Of a stretch of DNA of 64,000 nucleotides, positions 44,269-52,797 are shown piece by piece (within the stretch, counting starts at the first letter, position 1; every line of letters starts with the position of its first letter). Source of the DNA: Amycolatopsis sp. (GTDB taxonomy: Bacteria; Actinomycetota; Actinomycetes; Mycobacteriales; Pseudonocardiaceae); the NCBI RefSeq assembly GCF_025464955.1, contig NZ_JAODNM010000023.1, positions 124,001 through 188,000 of the forward strand, written 5' to 3'. A program made the translations under genes and the position numbers. The notes under the pieces are model-generated. The model saw only the letters and a list, made by a program, of their open reading frames with translations, was not told where the DNA came from and made no database searches.

Positions 44269-45146
44269 CGGCTGCTCGCCGCGTCACGCAGGACGGCATG
44301 GTCGGCCTCCGCGTCGCCGTCGCGGCCGACATCGACGATGATCTCGTCCACTCCGGCGAGGGCGAGGTCCCCGAGCCGGCGGGCGATGGTTTCGGCTCGG
44401 CCGGCGGACTCGACGAGCCGGAGCACGACGTGCAGCCGCGCCGGGTCGCGCCCGCCGGCCGTGGCGGCCGAGCGGACGGTGGCCGTTTCGCCGGCGAGCT
44501 GCTCGGGATCCAGCGCGGGCAGAGCCTGCTGGGCGAGCCAGCCGTCGCCGAGCCGGCCGGCTCGATTGAGGGCCGTCGGGGAATGACCGCCCAGATAGAG
44601 CGGGATGTCGTGGACGGGTTCCGGGAGGACCAGCGTCCCGGCCGGAAGTTCGTAGTGCGCGCCGGAATACGCCGCGGGCCGGCCTGTCCAGCAGTCGCGC
44701 AGCAGCTCGATCCACTCGACCATCCGGGCGCCACGGGTGTCGAACGGGGTGTCGAGCGCCTCGAACTCCTCCCGGAGCCAGCCCGCGCCGATCCCGAGCG
44801 CGACCCGGCCGCCCGACATCGCGTCGATGCTCGCGACCTGTTTGGCCAGGAGGATGGGGTTGCGCTGGGGAAGGACGAGCGCCGCAGTGCCGAGACGTAC
44901 CCGTTCGGTGACCGCGGCCGCCGCCGCCAGCACGACCAGCGCTTCGAGATAAGGCGTCGTCGTCGGCCAGGTCGCCTTGCCATCCGAGCTGAACGGGTAC
45001 CCCGAAGCGATGACTTCGGGCAGCACCACATGGTCGCTGACCCATAGTGAGTCGAAGCCCGCGCGTTCGAGTTCCCGCGCACGGAGCGCCACGGTGGTCG
45101 CGGGTACCCCGGTGCCGGTGTGCGGCAGCTTGACGCCGATGTGCAT
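44265..45146 (-). CDS. LLM-class (luciferase-like) flavin/F420-dependent oxidoreductase
   Basis: The 293-residue protein has the TIM-barrel pattern of this class: MHIGVKLPHTG at the N-terminus, LWVSDHVVLPE near 32, RVRLGTAALVLPQRNPILLAKQ near 80 and GIGAGWLREEFEAL near 117. The ATG at 45146 matches the usual family start; an ATG at 45158 is also possible, and neither has a clear ribosome site. The cofactor, FMN or F420, is not decidable by eye. It is divergent from the VOC gene. Confidence 0.83.
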   Translation of the reverse strand: MHIGVKLPHTGTGVPATTVALRARELERAGFDSLWVSDHVVLPEVIASGYPFSSDGKATWPTTTPYLEALVVLAAAAAVTERVRLGTAALVLPQRNPILLAKQVASIDAMSGGRVALGIGAGWLREEFEALDTPFDTRGARMVEWIELLRDCWTGRPAAYSGAHYELPAGTLVLPEPVHDIPLYLGGHSPTALNRAGRLGDGWLAQQALPALDPEQLAGETATVRSAATAGGRDPARLHVVLRLVESAGRAETIARRLGDLALAGVDEIIVDVGRDGDAEADHAVLRDAASSR

Positions 45147-45318
45147 GCGAGCGAACATATGGACCGCGCGGGTGCACGTCAAGCGCACAACTGATCGCAT
45201 TGCAGATTCGTGTACGTATTGCGCCCATCCGCTCGGTGTGCAAACATTCCCGAATTCGTGCTGGCCGGCGGCCTTCACGCATCAGCCTGACTCGGTAGCC
45301 AGGAGGTGGCCGAACAAG

Positions 45319-46275
45319 ATGGTCGATACGACTCGCAGACACGGAACTTTGACGGGGCTGGACCACATCGGTGTCGGCGTGTCGGATATGGCAGCGTCGC
45401 TGCGGTTCTACGCGGAACTGGGATTCACCGACGCCGCCTTCGACTACTCCGGTCCACTGCCGGGGCTGACTGCTGCGACCGGGCAAGACGACACCGAGGC
45501 CCGCGTGGTCTTCCTGCGCACGGCCAATCCGACGGTACTCGGCCGGTCGTCGATCAAGCTGGTGCAGATAACCAACCGAGAACAATCGCGAGTGCCTGAA
45601 GGGCAGGCGTGGGGCGAGCCGGGGATCTGTGAGGTGTGTGTCCACGTCAACCAGCAGGCCGAGTTCTACCGCAAACTGGTCGCGGGTGGACGCACCGGCC
45701 TGATGGAGCCGAACGAAGCGGACCTGCCACCGTACGAAACCCACTGTGGACTGTCGTACGTGGCTGATCCGGACGGAGCCAAGATCGAACTGATCGAGTG
45801 GTCGACGCTGGAAGCAGGCTGGCCCGTGGAGCCCGGCCCGCAAGGGGTCAACCACGTCGCGTTCGGGGTTTCCGACCTCGACCGCACCCGGGAGTTCTAC
45901 CGCGGGCTCGGCTTCACCGGACAGCTGTTCGAGTCTGATGGGTACTTCGAGCCGATGCACCCGTGGTTCCACCCGCGCACCCCGCCCCGCCAGCGCATGA
46001 TGCTGCTCACCAGTCCACTCGGTGGTGCGCTCGAACCGGTGCAGCACTTCCCGCCGTCGCCGGACATGCGCGGCGAGTGGGGCCACCTCGGGACGTTCGA
46101 GTTCGCCATCGGCGCGCGCTGCATCGACAGCGCGCTGGAGTACCTCGCCGCGAATGGCATCGAACTCGTCGACGAGCCGGCCACGATCGACCTCGGCGGC
46201 GGTGCCACCTGGCGCTACGCCTATTTCCGAGATCCCGATGATCTCTACGTCTGCGTCACGGAGGTCCGCGCATGA
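45319..46275 (+). CDS. Two-domain VOC-family protein (extradiol dioxygenase/HPPD-like)
   Basis: The 318-residue protein has two glyoxalase/VOC domains, about 10-155 (LDHIGVGVSDMAASLRFYAE) and 172-315 (VNHVAFGVSDLDRTREFYRG), each with the expected metal-side glutamate near its end. AGGAGG is 12 bases before the ATG at 45319. The stop overlaps the ABC ATPase gene, so it is part of the transporter/hydroxyproline operon. It may be a dioxygenase, lyase or epimerase; the role in hydroxyproline use is unclear. Confidence 0.8.
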   Translation: MVDTTRRHGTLTGLDHIGVGVSDMAASLRFYAELGFTDAAFDYSGPLPGLTAATGQDDTEARVVFLRTANPTVLGRSSIKLVQITNREQSRVPEGQAWGEPGICEVCVHVNQQAEFYRKLVAGGRTGLMEPNEADLPPYETHCGLSYVADPDGAKIELIEWSTLEAGWPVEPGPQGVNHVAFGVSDLDRTREFYRGLGFTGQLFESDGYFEPMHPWFHPRTPPRQRMMLLTSPLGGALEPVQHFPPSPDMRGEWGHLGTFEFAIGARCIDSALEYLAANGIELVDEPATIDLGGGATWRYAYFRDPDDLYVCVTEVRA

Positions 46276-47066
46276 GCGCGCTCGACACAGTGGACAACAA
46301 CGACAACAGGGCTGCCCCGATCGTCCGGCTGCGCGGTTTGCGCAAGTCGTTCGGCAACGCCGAGATCCTGCGGGGTATCGATCTCGACGTGGTCACCGGC
46401 CAGCACGTGGTGATCTTCGGCCCGTCCGGCTCGGGCAAGTCGACCTTGCTCCGCAGCCTCAACATGCTCGAGCAACCGACCGCGGGCTCGCTCCAGGTCG
46501 ATGGCGTGGAATACGGCCCAGGCTTACCTGACGAGCCCTCCGGTCGCCGGGGAAAGGTGCTGGATCTGCGGCGCACGGTCGGCATGGTGTTTCAGCAGTT
46601 CAATCTTTTCCCGCATCTCACCGCGCTGGACAACGTGGCGCTGCCGCTGCGTTCGGTTCGCGGGCTCAAAGGCCGGGTCGCGCAACGGAAAGCGGCCGAA
46701 GCGCTGCGCCGAGTCGGCTTGCTGCCGCGAGCCGCGCATTACCCGCAGCAGCTCTCCGGCGGACAGCAGCAGCGGGTCGCGATCGCCCGTGCGTTGGCGA
46801 TGGATCCGAAAGTGATGCTCTTCGACGAGCCGACCTCCGCGCTGGACCCGGAACTGGTCGGCGAAGTGCTCAAGACCATGCGCGAAGTCGCCGAGACCGG
46901 CATGACGATGGTCGTGGTCACCCACGAACTGGGCTTCGCCAAAGAGATCGGAGACCTCAACGTGTTCATGGAAGACGGACTGGTCGTCGAAAAGGGACCA
47001 CGGGGCTTCTTCGAGAAGTGTGAGAGCCCCCGCGCGCGCGAGTTCATCCTGGCGGTGCGCTCATGA
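46272..47066 (+). CDS. Polar amino-acid ABC transporter ATPase
   Basis: The 264-residue ATPase shows Walker A GPSGSGKST near residue 55, Q-loop FQQFNLFPH near 110, the signature LSGGQQQR near 160 and Walker B VMLFDEPTSALDP near 182. All catalytic motifs are intact, unlike in the ATPase relic at 24942. The type matches polar amino-acid importers (GlnQ/HisP group). The gene overlaps those before and after by four bases. Confidence 0.93.
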   Translation: MSALDTVDNNDNRAAPIVRLRGLRKSFGNAEILRGIDLDVVTGQHVVIFGPSGSGKSTLLRSLNMLEQPTAGSLQVDGVEYGPGLPDEPSGRRGKVLDLRRTVGMVFQQFNLFPHLTALDNVALPLRSVRGLKGRVAQRKAAEALRRVGLLPRAAHYPQQLSGGQQQRVAIARALAMDPKVMLFDEPTSALDPELVGEVLKTMREVAETGMTMVVVTHELGFAKEIGDLNVFMEDGLVVEKGPRGFFEKCESPRAREFILAVRS

Positions 47067-47803
47067 ATATCGGGAACTACGACTGGGGTCTCATCTGGGC
47101 CAACCACGACGCCCTGCTCAGCGGCCTGCTCGTCGCCGTTCAAGTGTCGGTCGTCGCACTGGCCGTCTCTGTTGTCGGTGGACTGCTGCTTGCCGTCATG
47201 CGACTGTCGAAGCCGCCTCTCTCCTGGATCGCGGTCGCCTACATCAACGTGTTCCGTGGTGTGCCCGCACTGGTCAGCGTCATCTGGGTGTACTTCGGGG
47301 TGGCGCTGCTGCTCGGCGTGAACTTCAGCGTCTTCCAGGCCGGTGTGATCGCGTTGTCGCTGCTGTACAGCGCCTTCATGGCGGAAATCTTCCGATCGGC
47401 GCTTGGTGCGATCCCGGCCGGGCACAAGGAAGCGGGGCAGGCGCTGGGAATGCGGGGGACCAGGATCTTCTTCTCGGTCATCCTGCCCCAGGCCATCAAG
47501 ATCGCACTGCCGAATCTCGGCAGCATGTTCATCGGGATGCTCAAGGACACCTCGACGTTCACCGTCATCGGCCTGCTGGAGGTCGTCCGGGTCACCCAGA
47601 ACCTGGTTGCCCAGAGCTTCCAGCCCTTTGTGCTCTACACCGCGGCCGCGGCTATTTACGTACTCGCGGCCTTTGTCATCGACGTCTTGTTCCGACTCGT
47701 CGAGGGCGCGTACGCCAGCCCCCCGCGCGGTGCGATTTCGCAGGTCCTGCGATCCCGCAAACGGCGGCGTATCCAGCAGCTCATGGCGGAGGTCGGCGTC
47801 TGA
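47063..47803 (+). CDS. Polar amino-acid ABC transporter permease
   Basis: The 246-residue membrane protein has about five helices and the EAA loop EAGQALGMRGTRIFFSVILPQA (near residues 126-147) that docks on the ATPase. It carries the HisM/GlnP pattern INVFRGVPALV near residue 56. Only one permease gene is present, so it probably works as a homodimer. It is followed by a 61-base gap before the binding-protein gene. Confidence 0.92.
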   Translation: MNIGNYDWGLIWANHDALLSGLLVAVQVSVVALAVSVVGGLLLAVMRLSKPPLSWIAVAYINVFRGVPALVSVIWVYFGVALLLGVNFSVFQAGVIALSLLYSAFMAEIFRSALGAIPAGHKEAGQALGMRGTRIFFSVILPQAIKIALPNLGSMFIGMLKDTSTFTVIGLLEVVRVTQNLVAQSFQPFVLYTAAAAIYVLAAFVIDVLFRLVEGAYASPPRGAISQVLRSRKRRRIQQLMAEVGV

Positions 47804-47864
47804 CCGAGCCGGCGGACCAGCCGGTCCACAGTCCATTTCGGCCCGTTCTAGGAGAGGAAACCCT

Positions 47865-48737
47865 GTGACCAGGAGCGTGAAATCGAGACCCGCCAGAAAG
47901 CTGGTCATCGCGTGCGCCGCTGTCGTGTCCGCTGTGATCCTGGCGGCGTGTGGCAGAGGCGGTACGTCCAGCTCAGGCACCAGTTCCGGTGCCGCCGGAG
48001 GCAACAACGACCTCGGCCTGATGCAGGCTGGGACCCTGACCGTGGGAATGAACCTCCAATTCAAACCCGAGATGTACCTCGATGCCGCCGGCAAGCCCGC
48101 CGGTTACGACGTCGACTTGCTCACCAAGCTCGCCACCGAACTCGGTGTCAAGCTCAGCATCCAGAATCTCGACTTCAACGGGCTCATTCCGGGTCTGCAG
48201 AGCAAGAAGTTCGACATGGTCTCGGTCGGCCTGACCGCGACCGACGCGCGTAAGCAGGTCATCGACTTTTCCCGCGCCTACGTCCCATACACCAGCGTGC
48301 TGGCGGTCGCCCAGAACGACAACTCGCCCGCGACGATCGCGAACTACAACGCCGCCGGCAAGACCATCACGGCGTTACAGGGGTCGACCGGTGAGGCGCT
48401 CGCGAAGTCGACCTTCCCGTCGGCCTCGGTCAAGAGCTTCAGCGAACAGAACTCCGCTCTGCTCGAGGTGGCCACCGGTCGCGCGAGCGGCAGTGTGCTC
48501 GAGGACTACATCCTGGCCCAGTACCAGAAGGCCAACCAGAACCAGGTGAAAAAGGCCGCCTTGCCAAAGCCTCTCGATCTGTCCTACGGGTCGTGGGCCG
48601 TGCAGAAGGGCAGCAGTGCGCTGCAGAAACGGCTCGACACGTTCCTATGCAAGGCCCAGACCGACGGTTCGCTCGGTCAGCTGTACAACAAGGATTTCGG
48701 CGTGACCGAATTCCCGGCCATGCCGGCGGGATGCTGA
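47865..48737 (+). CDS. Solute-binding lipoprotein of the amino-acid ABC transporter
   Basis: The 290-residue product has a lipoprotein signal with LAAC near residue 29, a Ser/Gly-rich linker and a family 3 binding domain (LTVGMNLQFKPEMYLDAAGK; GYDVDLLTKLATELGVKL). The GTG start has TAGGAGAGG upstream. In this operon hydroxyproline is the obvious ligand. A binding-site arginine typical for amino acids is not certain by eye. Confidence 0.9.
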   Translation: MTRSVKSRPARKLVIACAAVVSAVILAACGRGGTSSSGTSSGAAGGNNDLGLMQAGTLTVGMNLQFKPEMYLDAAGKPAGYDVDLLTKLATELGVKLSIQNLDFNGLIPGLQSKKFDMVSVGLTATDARKQVIDFSRAYVPYTSVLAVAQNDNSPATIANYNAAGKTITALQGSTGEALAKSTFPSASVKSFSEQNSALLEVATGRASGSVLEDYILAQYQKANQNQVKKAALPKPLDLSYGSWAVQKGSSALQKRLDTFLCKAQTDGSLGQLYNKDFGVTEFPAMPAGC

Positions 48738-50231
48738 GTGCTGGGCGGCAGTCCCGACGCTGACGTGCTTGTGGTGGGCGGTGGTCCGGCAGGCATCTCA
48801 GCTGCCCGGGCCGCCGCCCGGGCAGGGCTGAAGGTCGTGCTCGCAGACGAGCGACCTGCTCTCGGCGGTCAGATCTACAAGCAGCCGGGTCCGGGTTTCA
48901 CGGTCACGGACGCGGCCGCGATGGATCGCCAATTCCGGTACGGCAGGACGCTGATCGACTCTCTCGACGGCACCGGCGTCGACGTGCGGTTGCGCACCGG
49001 TGTCGTGGCCGTCGAGGGGAGCCGGGCCGTGCTGGTCACCGAAGGAGAGCCGGCGGTGACCATCCAGGCGCCGCGGATGATCCTGGCGCCCGGCGCGCAC
49101 GACCGGCCGGTCGCGTTTCCCGGCTGGACTTTGCCCGGTGTGATCACCGCCGGCGGCTTGCAGACGCTGGCGAAAACCCAGCGAGTACTTCCGGGGCGGC
49201 GGATCCTGTTCGCGGGCGCCGGGCCGGTCGCGTTGGCCTTCCCGGCACAACTGGCCCACTACGGCGCGAACATCGTGCTCGCCCTGGAAGCCGGGCCGGC
49301 ACCGAAGGCAGCCGACATCCTGAACCTCGCCCGGGCGGCTCCGGGCAACACCGGCCTGCTGCGCGACGCGGTGCGGTATCGCACCGGCCTGCTGAGACAC
49401 CGGATTCCCTTGCGGTACGGGCGGATCGTCGTCCGCGCGGAGGGCGACGGGAAGGTGGAACGGGTCGTGCACGCCGCCGTCGGACCGGACTGGCGGGTGC
49501 GTCCCGGTACCGAGCAGACCGTGGACGTGGACGTGCTCTGCGTCGGCTACGGTTTCGTGCCCTCGCTCGAACTCATGCGCCTCACCGGCTGCGAGTTCGA
49601 CTACGAGGAGGACCTCGGCGGCCATGTGGTGCGGCGCGACGAGTGGCAGCGGACCACCGTCGAAGGTGTCTATGCGGCAGGCGACGGCGCCGGTGTCGAA
49701 GGTTCGTTCGTCGCCGTCGACGAGGGCACCATCGCCGGTCTCGCCGCAGCGGCGGACGCGGGTGTGCTCGCCGCCGACACCGCGGCCACGATGGCAGCGC
49801 CCGCACGCCGCCGGCTCGTCCGCCGGCGTGCGCTCAGTGCCGCGACCACCCGGATGTACCGCGTCGGGCCCGGGGTGTTCGAACTATCCACAGAGGACAC
49901 AGTGATCTGCCGGTGTGAGGTGGTCCGCCGGCGAGACCTGGCCGAGGCTATCGAGTCCACCGAGGACATCAACGTGATCAAGGCCTACACCCGCGCCGGA
50001 ATGGGCCTGTGCCAGGGAAAGAACTGCCAGCGCCAGATCGCCGCCCTGATCGCGAGCCGGCACGGCCGTGCGGTCTCGGCCATCGCGCCGGCCACCCCCC
50101 GCATGCCGGTGCGGCCGGTGCCGATCAGCGCGCTCGCCGATCACGACATCGTCGGCCCCGGCCTGTTCGTACCCGCCGACACGATTTCCGTCGAAACCCC
50201 GCTCGTCGAAGAGAAGGAGTCGGCACCGTGA
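48738..50231 (+). CDS. D-hydroxyproline dehydrogenase subunit (FAD, with BFD-like [2Fe-2S] C-terminus)
   Basis: The 497-residue flavoprotein starts at a GTG directly after the previous stop. It has an N-terminal FAD motif VVGGGPAGISAARAAARAG, a second nucleotide motif LFAGAGPVALAFPA near 157, YAAGDGAGV near 315, and a C-terminal cysteine set CRC and GLCQGKNC (about 393-432). This is the alpha (HcnB-like) subunit type of opine and D-hydroxyproline oxidases. With the next FAD protein and the small Fe-S protein it would oxidise cis-4-hydroxy-D-proline to the pyrroline. Confidence 0.87.
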   Translation: MLGGSPDADVLVVGGGPAGISAARAAARAGLKVVLADERPALGGQIYKQPGPGFTVTDAAAMDRQFRYGRTLIDSLDGTGVDVRLRTGVVAVEGSRAVLVTEGEPAVTIQAPRMILAPGAHDRPVAFPGWTLPGVITAGGLQTLAKTQRVLPGRRILFAGAGPVALAFPAQLAHYGANIVLALEAGPAPKAADILNLARAAPGNTGLLRDAVRYRTGLLRHRIPLRYGRIVVRAEGDGKVERVVHAAVGPDWRVRPGTEQTVDVDVLCVGYGFVPSLELMRLTGCEFDYEEDLGGHVVRRDEWQRTTVEGVYAAGDGAGVEGSFVAVDEGTIAGLAAAADAGVLAADTAATMAAPARRRLVRRRALSAATTRMYRVGPGVFELSTEDTVICRCEVVRRRDLAEAIESTEDINVIKAYTRAGMGLCQGKNCQRQIAALIASRHGRAVSAIAPATPRMPVRPVPISALADHDIVGPGLFVPADTISVETPLVEEKESAP

Positions 50232-51475
50232 CCGACGCGCCCGGCCGTCAGCACTGGGTGTCCGCCGAGACCAGCGGAGCGGCCCTGCCTTCGAGCACCG
50301 ACATCGTGGTCGTCGGCGGCGGGATCGCCGGCACGGCAATGGCCTACTACCTCGCCAAGGGCGGCGCCGAGGTCGCCCTGATCGAGCGCGGCGAACTCAA
50401 CCGTGAGGCTTCCGGCACGAACGCCGGCAGCTTCCACCTCCAATTGGCCATCCACCAGCTGTCCGGGCAGGGCACCGAAGCCGACCGCGACCGCCTGCTG
50501 GCCGAGGCCAGGCTCAGCCTCGAGGCGTTCGAGGTCTGGCGGGAGCTCGGCAAGGAACTCGGCGGTTCCCTCGACGTCCATCTGACCGGTGGCTGGATGG
50601 TCGCCGAGACTCCTGAGCAGTTACGGATCCTGCGCGACAAGCACGAGCTCGAAGAGCGTGCGGGGATCGAAACCGAAGTGGTCGGCGGCGACGAACTGGG
50701 CGCGCGGGCGCCCTACCTTTCCCCCGGGCTTCTCGGCGCGACCTACTGCCCGATGGAAGGGCATGCGAACCCACTGGTGGTCGCGCCGTTGTACGCGTTG
50801 CGCGCGGCCGAGAACGGGGCCGTCGTCCGCACCCACGCCGATGTGCGAGCCATCGAAGTGCACCGGTCCACGGGTTCCCGGCGGTTCACCGTCCATACGG
50901 GAGCCGGGCCGATCGACGCGCACCGCGTGGTCGACTGCGCGGGAGCATGGGCCGGCGAACTCGCGGGGATGGTCGGGATCAGGCTCCCCGTGCGCAGCGA
51001 GGGACTGCACGTCAACGTCACCGAACCGCGCCCGCCGATGTTCACCCCGATGATCCAGCACATCGGCCGCCGGCTCACCCTGAAACAGACCGAGAACAAT
51101 ACCTTCATCATCGGTGGCGGGTGGCCCACGCCGACGGCGCCCCAGCCGAAACGCTATCCGACGAGCTGGCGCAGCGCGGCGGGCAACACCGCGGTGGCCG
51201 TGTCGGTGGTGCCCGGGCTCGCCGACGTCCGGGTGGTGCGGACCTGGTCCGGGGTGATCGTGTTCACCGACGATTTCTCGCCCGTCGTCGGTGAATCCGT
51301 CCGGGTGCCCGGATTCCACGCCTGCGTGTCGTCGACCGGGTTCACCTTCAGCCCGTTGTTCGCCCGGCAGCTCGCCGAGCAGATGCTCTCCCCGTCGGCC
51401 GCTTCCCCGTTCCCGCAACGGTATTCGCTGGACCGGGGCCCCGCCTTCCCCACGAACCGAATGGAGCAGACATGA
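50228..51475 (+). CDS. D-hydroxyproline dehydrogenase catalytic subunit (DadA/HcnC-like FAD oxidase)
   Basis: The 415-residue protein is a D-amino-acid oxidase-type flavoprotein: VVVGGGIAGTAMAYYLAKGG near residue 22, then an ERGELNREASGTNAG FAD-binding segment, and a C-terminal SSTGFTFSPLFA. It should carry the substrate site that removes hydrogen from the ring amine. It overlaps the alpha subunit gene (GTGA) and the deaminase gene (ATGA). Confidence 0.87.
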   Translation: MTDAPGRQHWVSAETSGAALPSSTDIVVVGGGIAGTAMAYYLAKGGAEVALIERGELNREASGTNAGSFHLQLAIHQLSGQGTEADRDRLLAEARLSLEAFEVWRELGKELGGSLDVHLTGGWMVAETPEQLRILRDKHELEERAGIETEVVGGDELGARAPYLSPGLLGATYCPMEGHANPLVVAPLYALRAAENGAVVRTHADVRAIEVHRSTGSRRFTVHTGAGPIDAHRVVDCAGAWAGELAGMVGIRLPVRSEGLHVNVTEPRPPMFTPMIQHIGRRLTLKQTENNTFIIGGGWPTPTAPQPKRYPTSWRSAAGNTAVAVSVVPGLADVRVVRTWSGVIVFTDDFSPVVGESVRVPGFHACVSSTGFTFSPLFARQLAEQMLSPSAASPFPQRYSLDRGPAFPTNRMEQT

Positions 51476-52413
51476 ACCGCGACGACGTCGACTGGCAGGG
51501 CTACTTTCCGGCCTTCGTCACCCCGTTCACCGAGTCGGGCGAGCTCGATCTGACCACGCTGCGCGCGCTGGTGGACCACTATGTGGCCGAGGGCATGCAC
51601 GGGATCGTGGTCAACGGAACCTGCGGCGAGTGGTTTTCGCAGGCGGCCGACGAGCGGCGCGAGGTCGCTGAGGCCGCCATCGAGCAGGCCGCCGGGCGGA
51701 TGCGCGTCCTCGTCGGCTGCACCGCGTACACCGCGAAGGAGAGCGCCGAGTTCGCGCGGCACGCCCTCGCGGCCGGCGCCGACGGCGTGCTGGCTTCACC
51801 GCCGCCGTACGCGAAGCTGTTCCCGGACGAGGTGATCGCGTTCTACGAGGACATCAACGCGGCGATCGACGGCCCGCTCGTGGTCTACAACTGGCCGCAC
51901 GGCAGCGGGGTCGACGTCGGACCGGAGCTGGCCGACCGCCTGGCCGACATCGGCCAGATCGTGGCGATCAAGGACAGCACCCCCGACGCGGACCAGTTCT
52001 TCGAGACCTCGCGCCGGGTTCGCGACCGGGTGCGGGTGTTCGGCCCGTACCTGAGTGTGCGGGGCCTCGAGGTGCTGCGCACCGAGGGCGGGGACGGCAC
52101 GGTCGGTGGCGGCTCCCTGTTCGGAAGGCCTGACCCGGAGTTCTGGGAATCGGTCTGGCGCGGAGAGTTCGCCGGTCCGGCCGCACACGCGGAAGCGAGC
52201 GACCGGCTATTCCCGAAACTGTGGCTGCCCGGCGGCTGGGCCGGCAAGTACGGCGCGTACCAGAGCCAGCTCAAGGCGCTGATGGTGATGCTCGGCCAGC
52301 CCGCCGGGCACGTCCGGCGCCCACGGCTGCCGATCACTGACGAAGAGAGCCTCGCGGCCATGCGGGCGGTGCTCGTCGAAGAAGGCCTGCTGCCGGTGGC
52401 GGCTCGGCCGTGA
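51472..52413 (+). CDS. DapA-family 1-pyrroline-4-hydroxy-2-carboxylate deaminase
   Basis: The 313-residue protein is a DapA/NAL-type Schiff-base lyase. It has VVNGTCGEWFSQ near residue 43, VYNWPHGSG near 141, and the catalytic lysine in VAIKDSTPD near 163. In hydroxyproline degradation this family converts pyrroline-4-hydroxy-2-carboxylate to alpha-ketoglutarate semialdehyde with loss of ammonia. Its neighbours are the dehydrogenase subunits, which supports that role over dihydrodipicolinate synthesis. Confidence 0.87.
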   Translation: MNRDDVDWQGYFPAFVTPFTESGELDLTTLRALVDHYVAEGMHGIVVNGTCGEWFSQAADERREVAEAAIEQAAGRMRVLVGCTAYTAKESAEFARHALAAGADGVLASPPPYAKLFPDEVIAFYEDINAAIDGPLVVYNWPHGSGVDVGPELADRLADIGQIVAIKDSTPDADQFFETSRRVRDRVRVFGPYLSVRGLEVLRTEGGDGTVGGGSLFGRPDPEFWESVWRGEFAGPAAHAEASDRLFPKLWLPGGWAGKYGAYQSQLKALMVMLGQPAGHVRRPRLPITDEESLAAMRAVLVEEGLLPVAARP

Positions 52414-52772
52414 CGGTCAGGCGACCTCGGCTCCCGGCACCGCGTGGGCTCGAACGGGGGCCGGCGGTCACCATCACCGTCGACGGCACACCCACCACGG
52501 CCTACGTCGGCGAGAGCGTCGCGGCGGCCTTGCTGGCCGACGGTGACCTGTCGACCCGGACAACCTCCGGCGGCGAACCCCGCGGGCTGTTCTGCGGGAT
52601 GGGGGTGTGCTTCGACTGTCTGGTGGTCGTCGACGGGGTGCCCGGTACCCGCGCCTGCGTCACCTGGGTGCGCGAAGACATGGAAGTCTCCCGGCAGGAC
52701 GGGCCCGGCTTTCCCCGGGGCGCCGGGGATGGCGGGGCCGGTGGTGACCCGGGCCGTGCGCCGGCCGGTTGA
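52410..52772 (+). CDS. Small [2Fe-2S] subunit of the D-hydroxyproline dehydrogenase
   Basis: The 120-residue protein has a ferredoxin-like Fer2_4 domain with the cysteine pattern FCGMGVCFDC and RAC (about residues 60-84). It is the HcnA-like gamma subunit of this oxidase class. The C-terminal 20 residues are Gly-rich and translated from the start of the terminator stem. The GTG start overlaps the deaminase stop by four bases. Confidence 0.87.
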   Translation: MTVRRPRLPAPRGLERGPAVTITVDGTPTTAYVGESVAAALLADGDLSTRTTSGGEPRGLFCGMGVCFDCLVVVDGVPGTRACVTWVREDMEVSRQDGPGFPRGAGDGGAGGDPGRAPAG

Positions 52773-52792
52773 GCCCGGCCGGCGCACGGCCC
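52751..52792. terminator. Perfect 18-base-pair stem-loop between convergent genes
   Basis: Arms 52751-52768 and 52775-52792 are exact complements with a six-base loop. The stop codon of the Fe-S gene is partly in the loop. No U-run follows. It separates the convergent Fe-S subunit and semialdehyde dehydrogenase genes and probably works for both strands. Confidence 0.8.
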
Positions 52793-52797
52793 GGCGC

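Noticed and set aside
43454..46086. Long minus-strand frames of 542 and 600 codons
   Set aside because: They run out of frame through two SDR genes, the LLM gene and the VOC gene, all of which have intact motifs.
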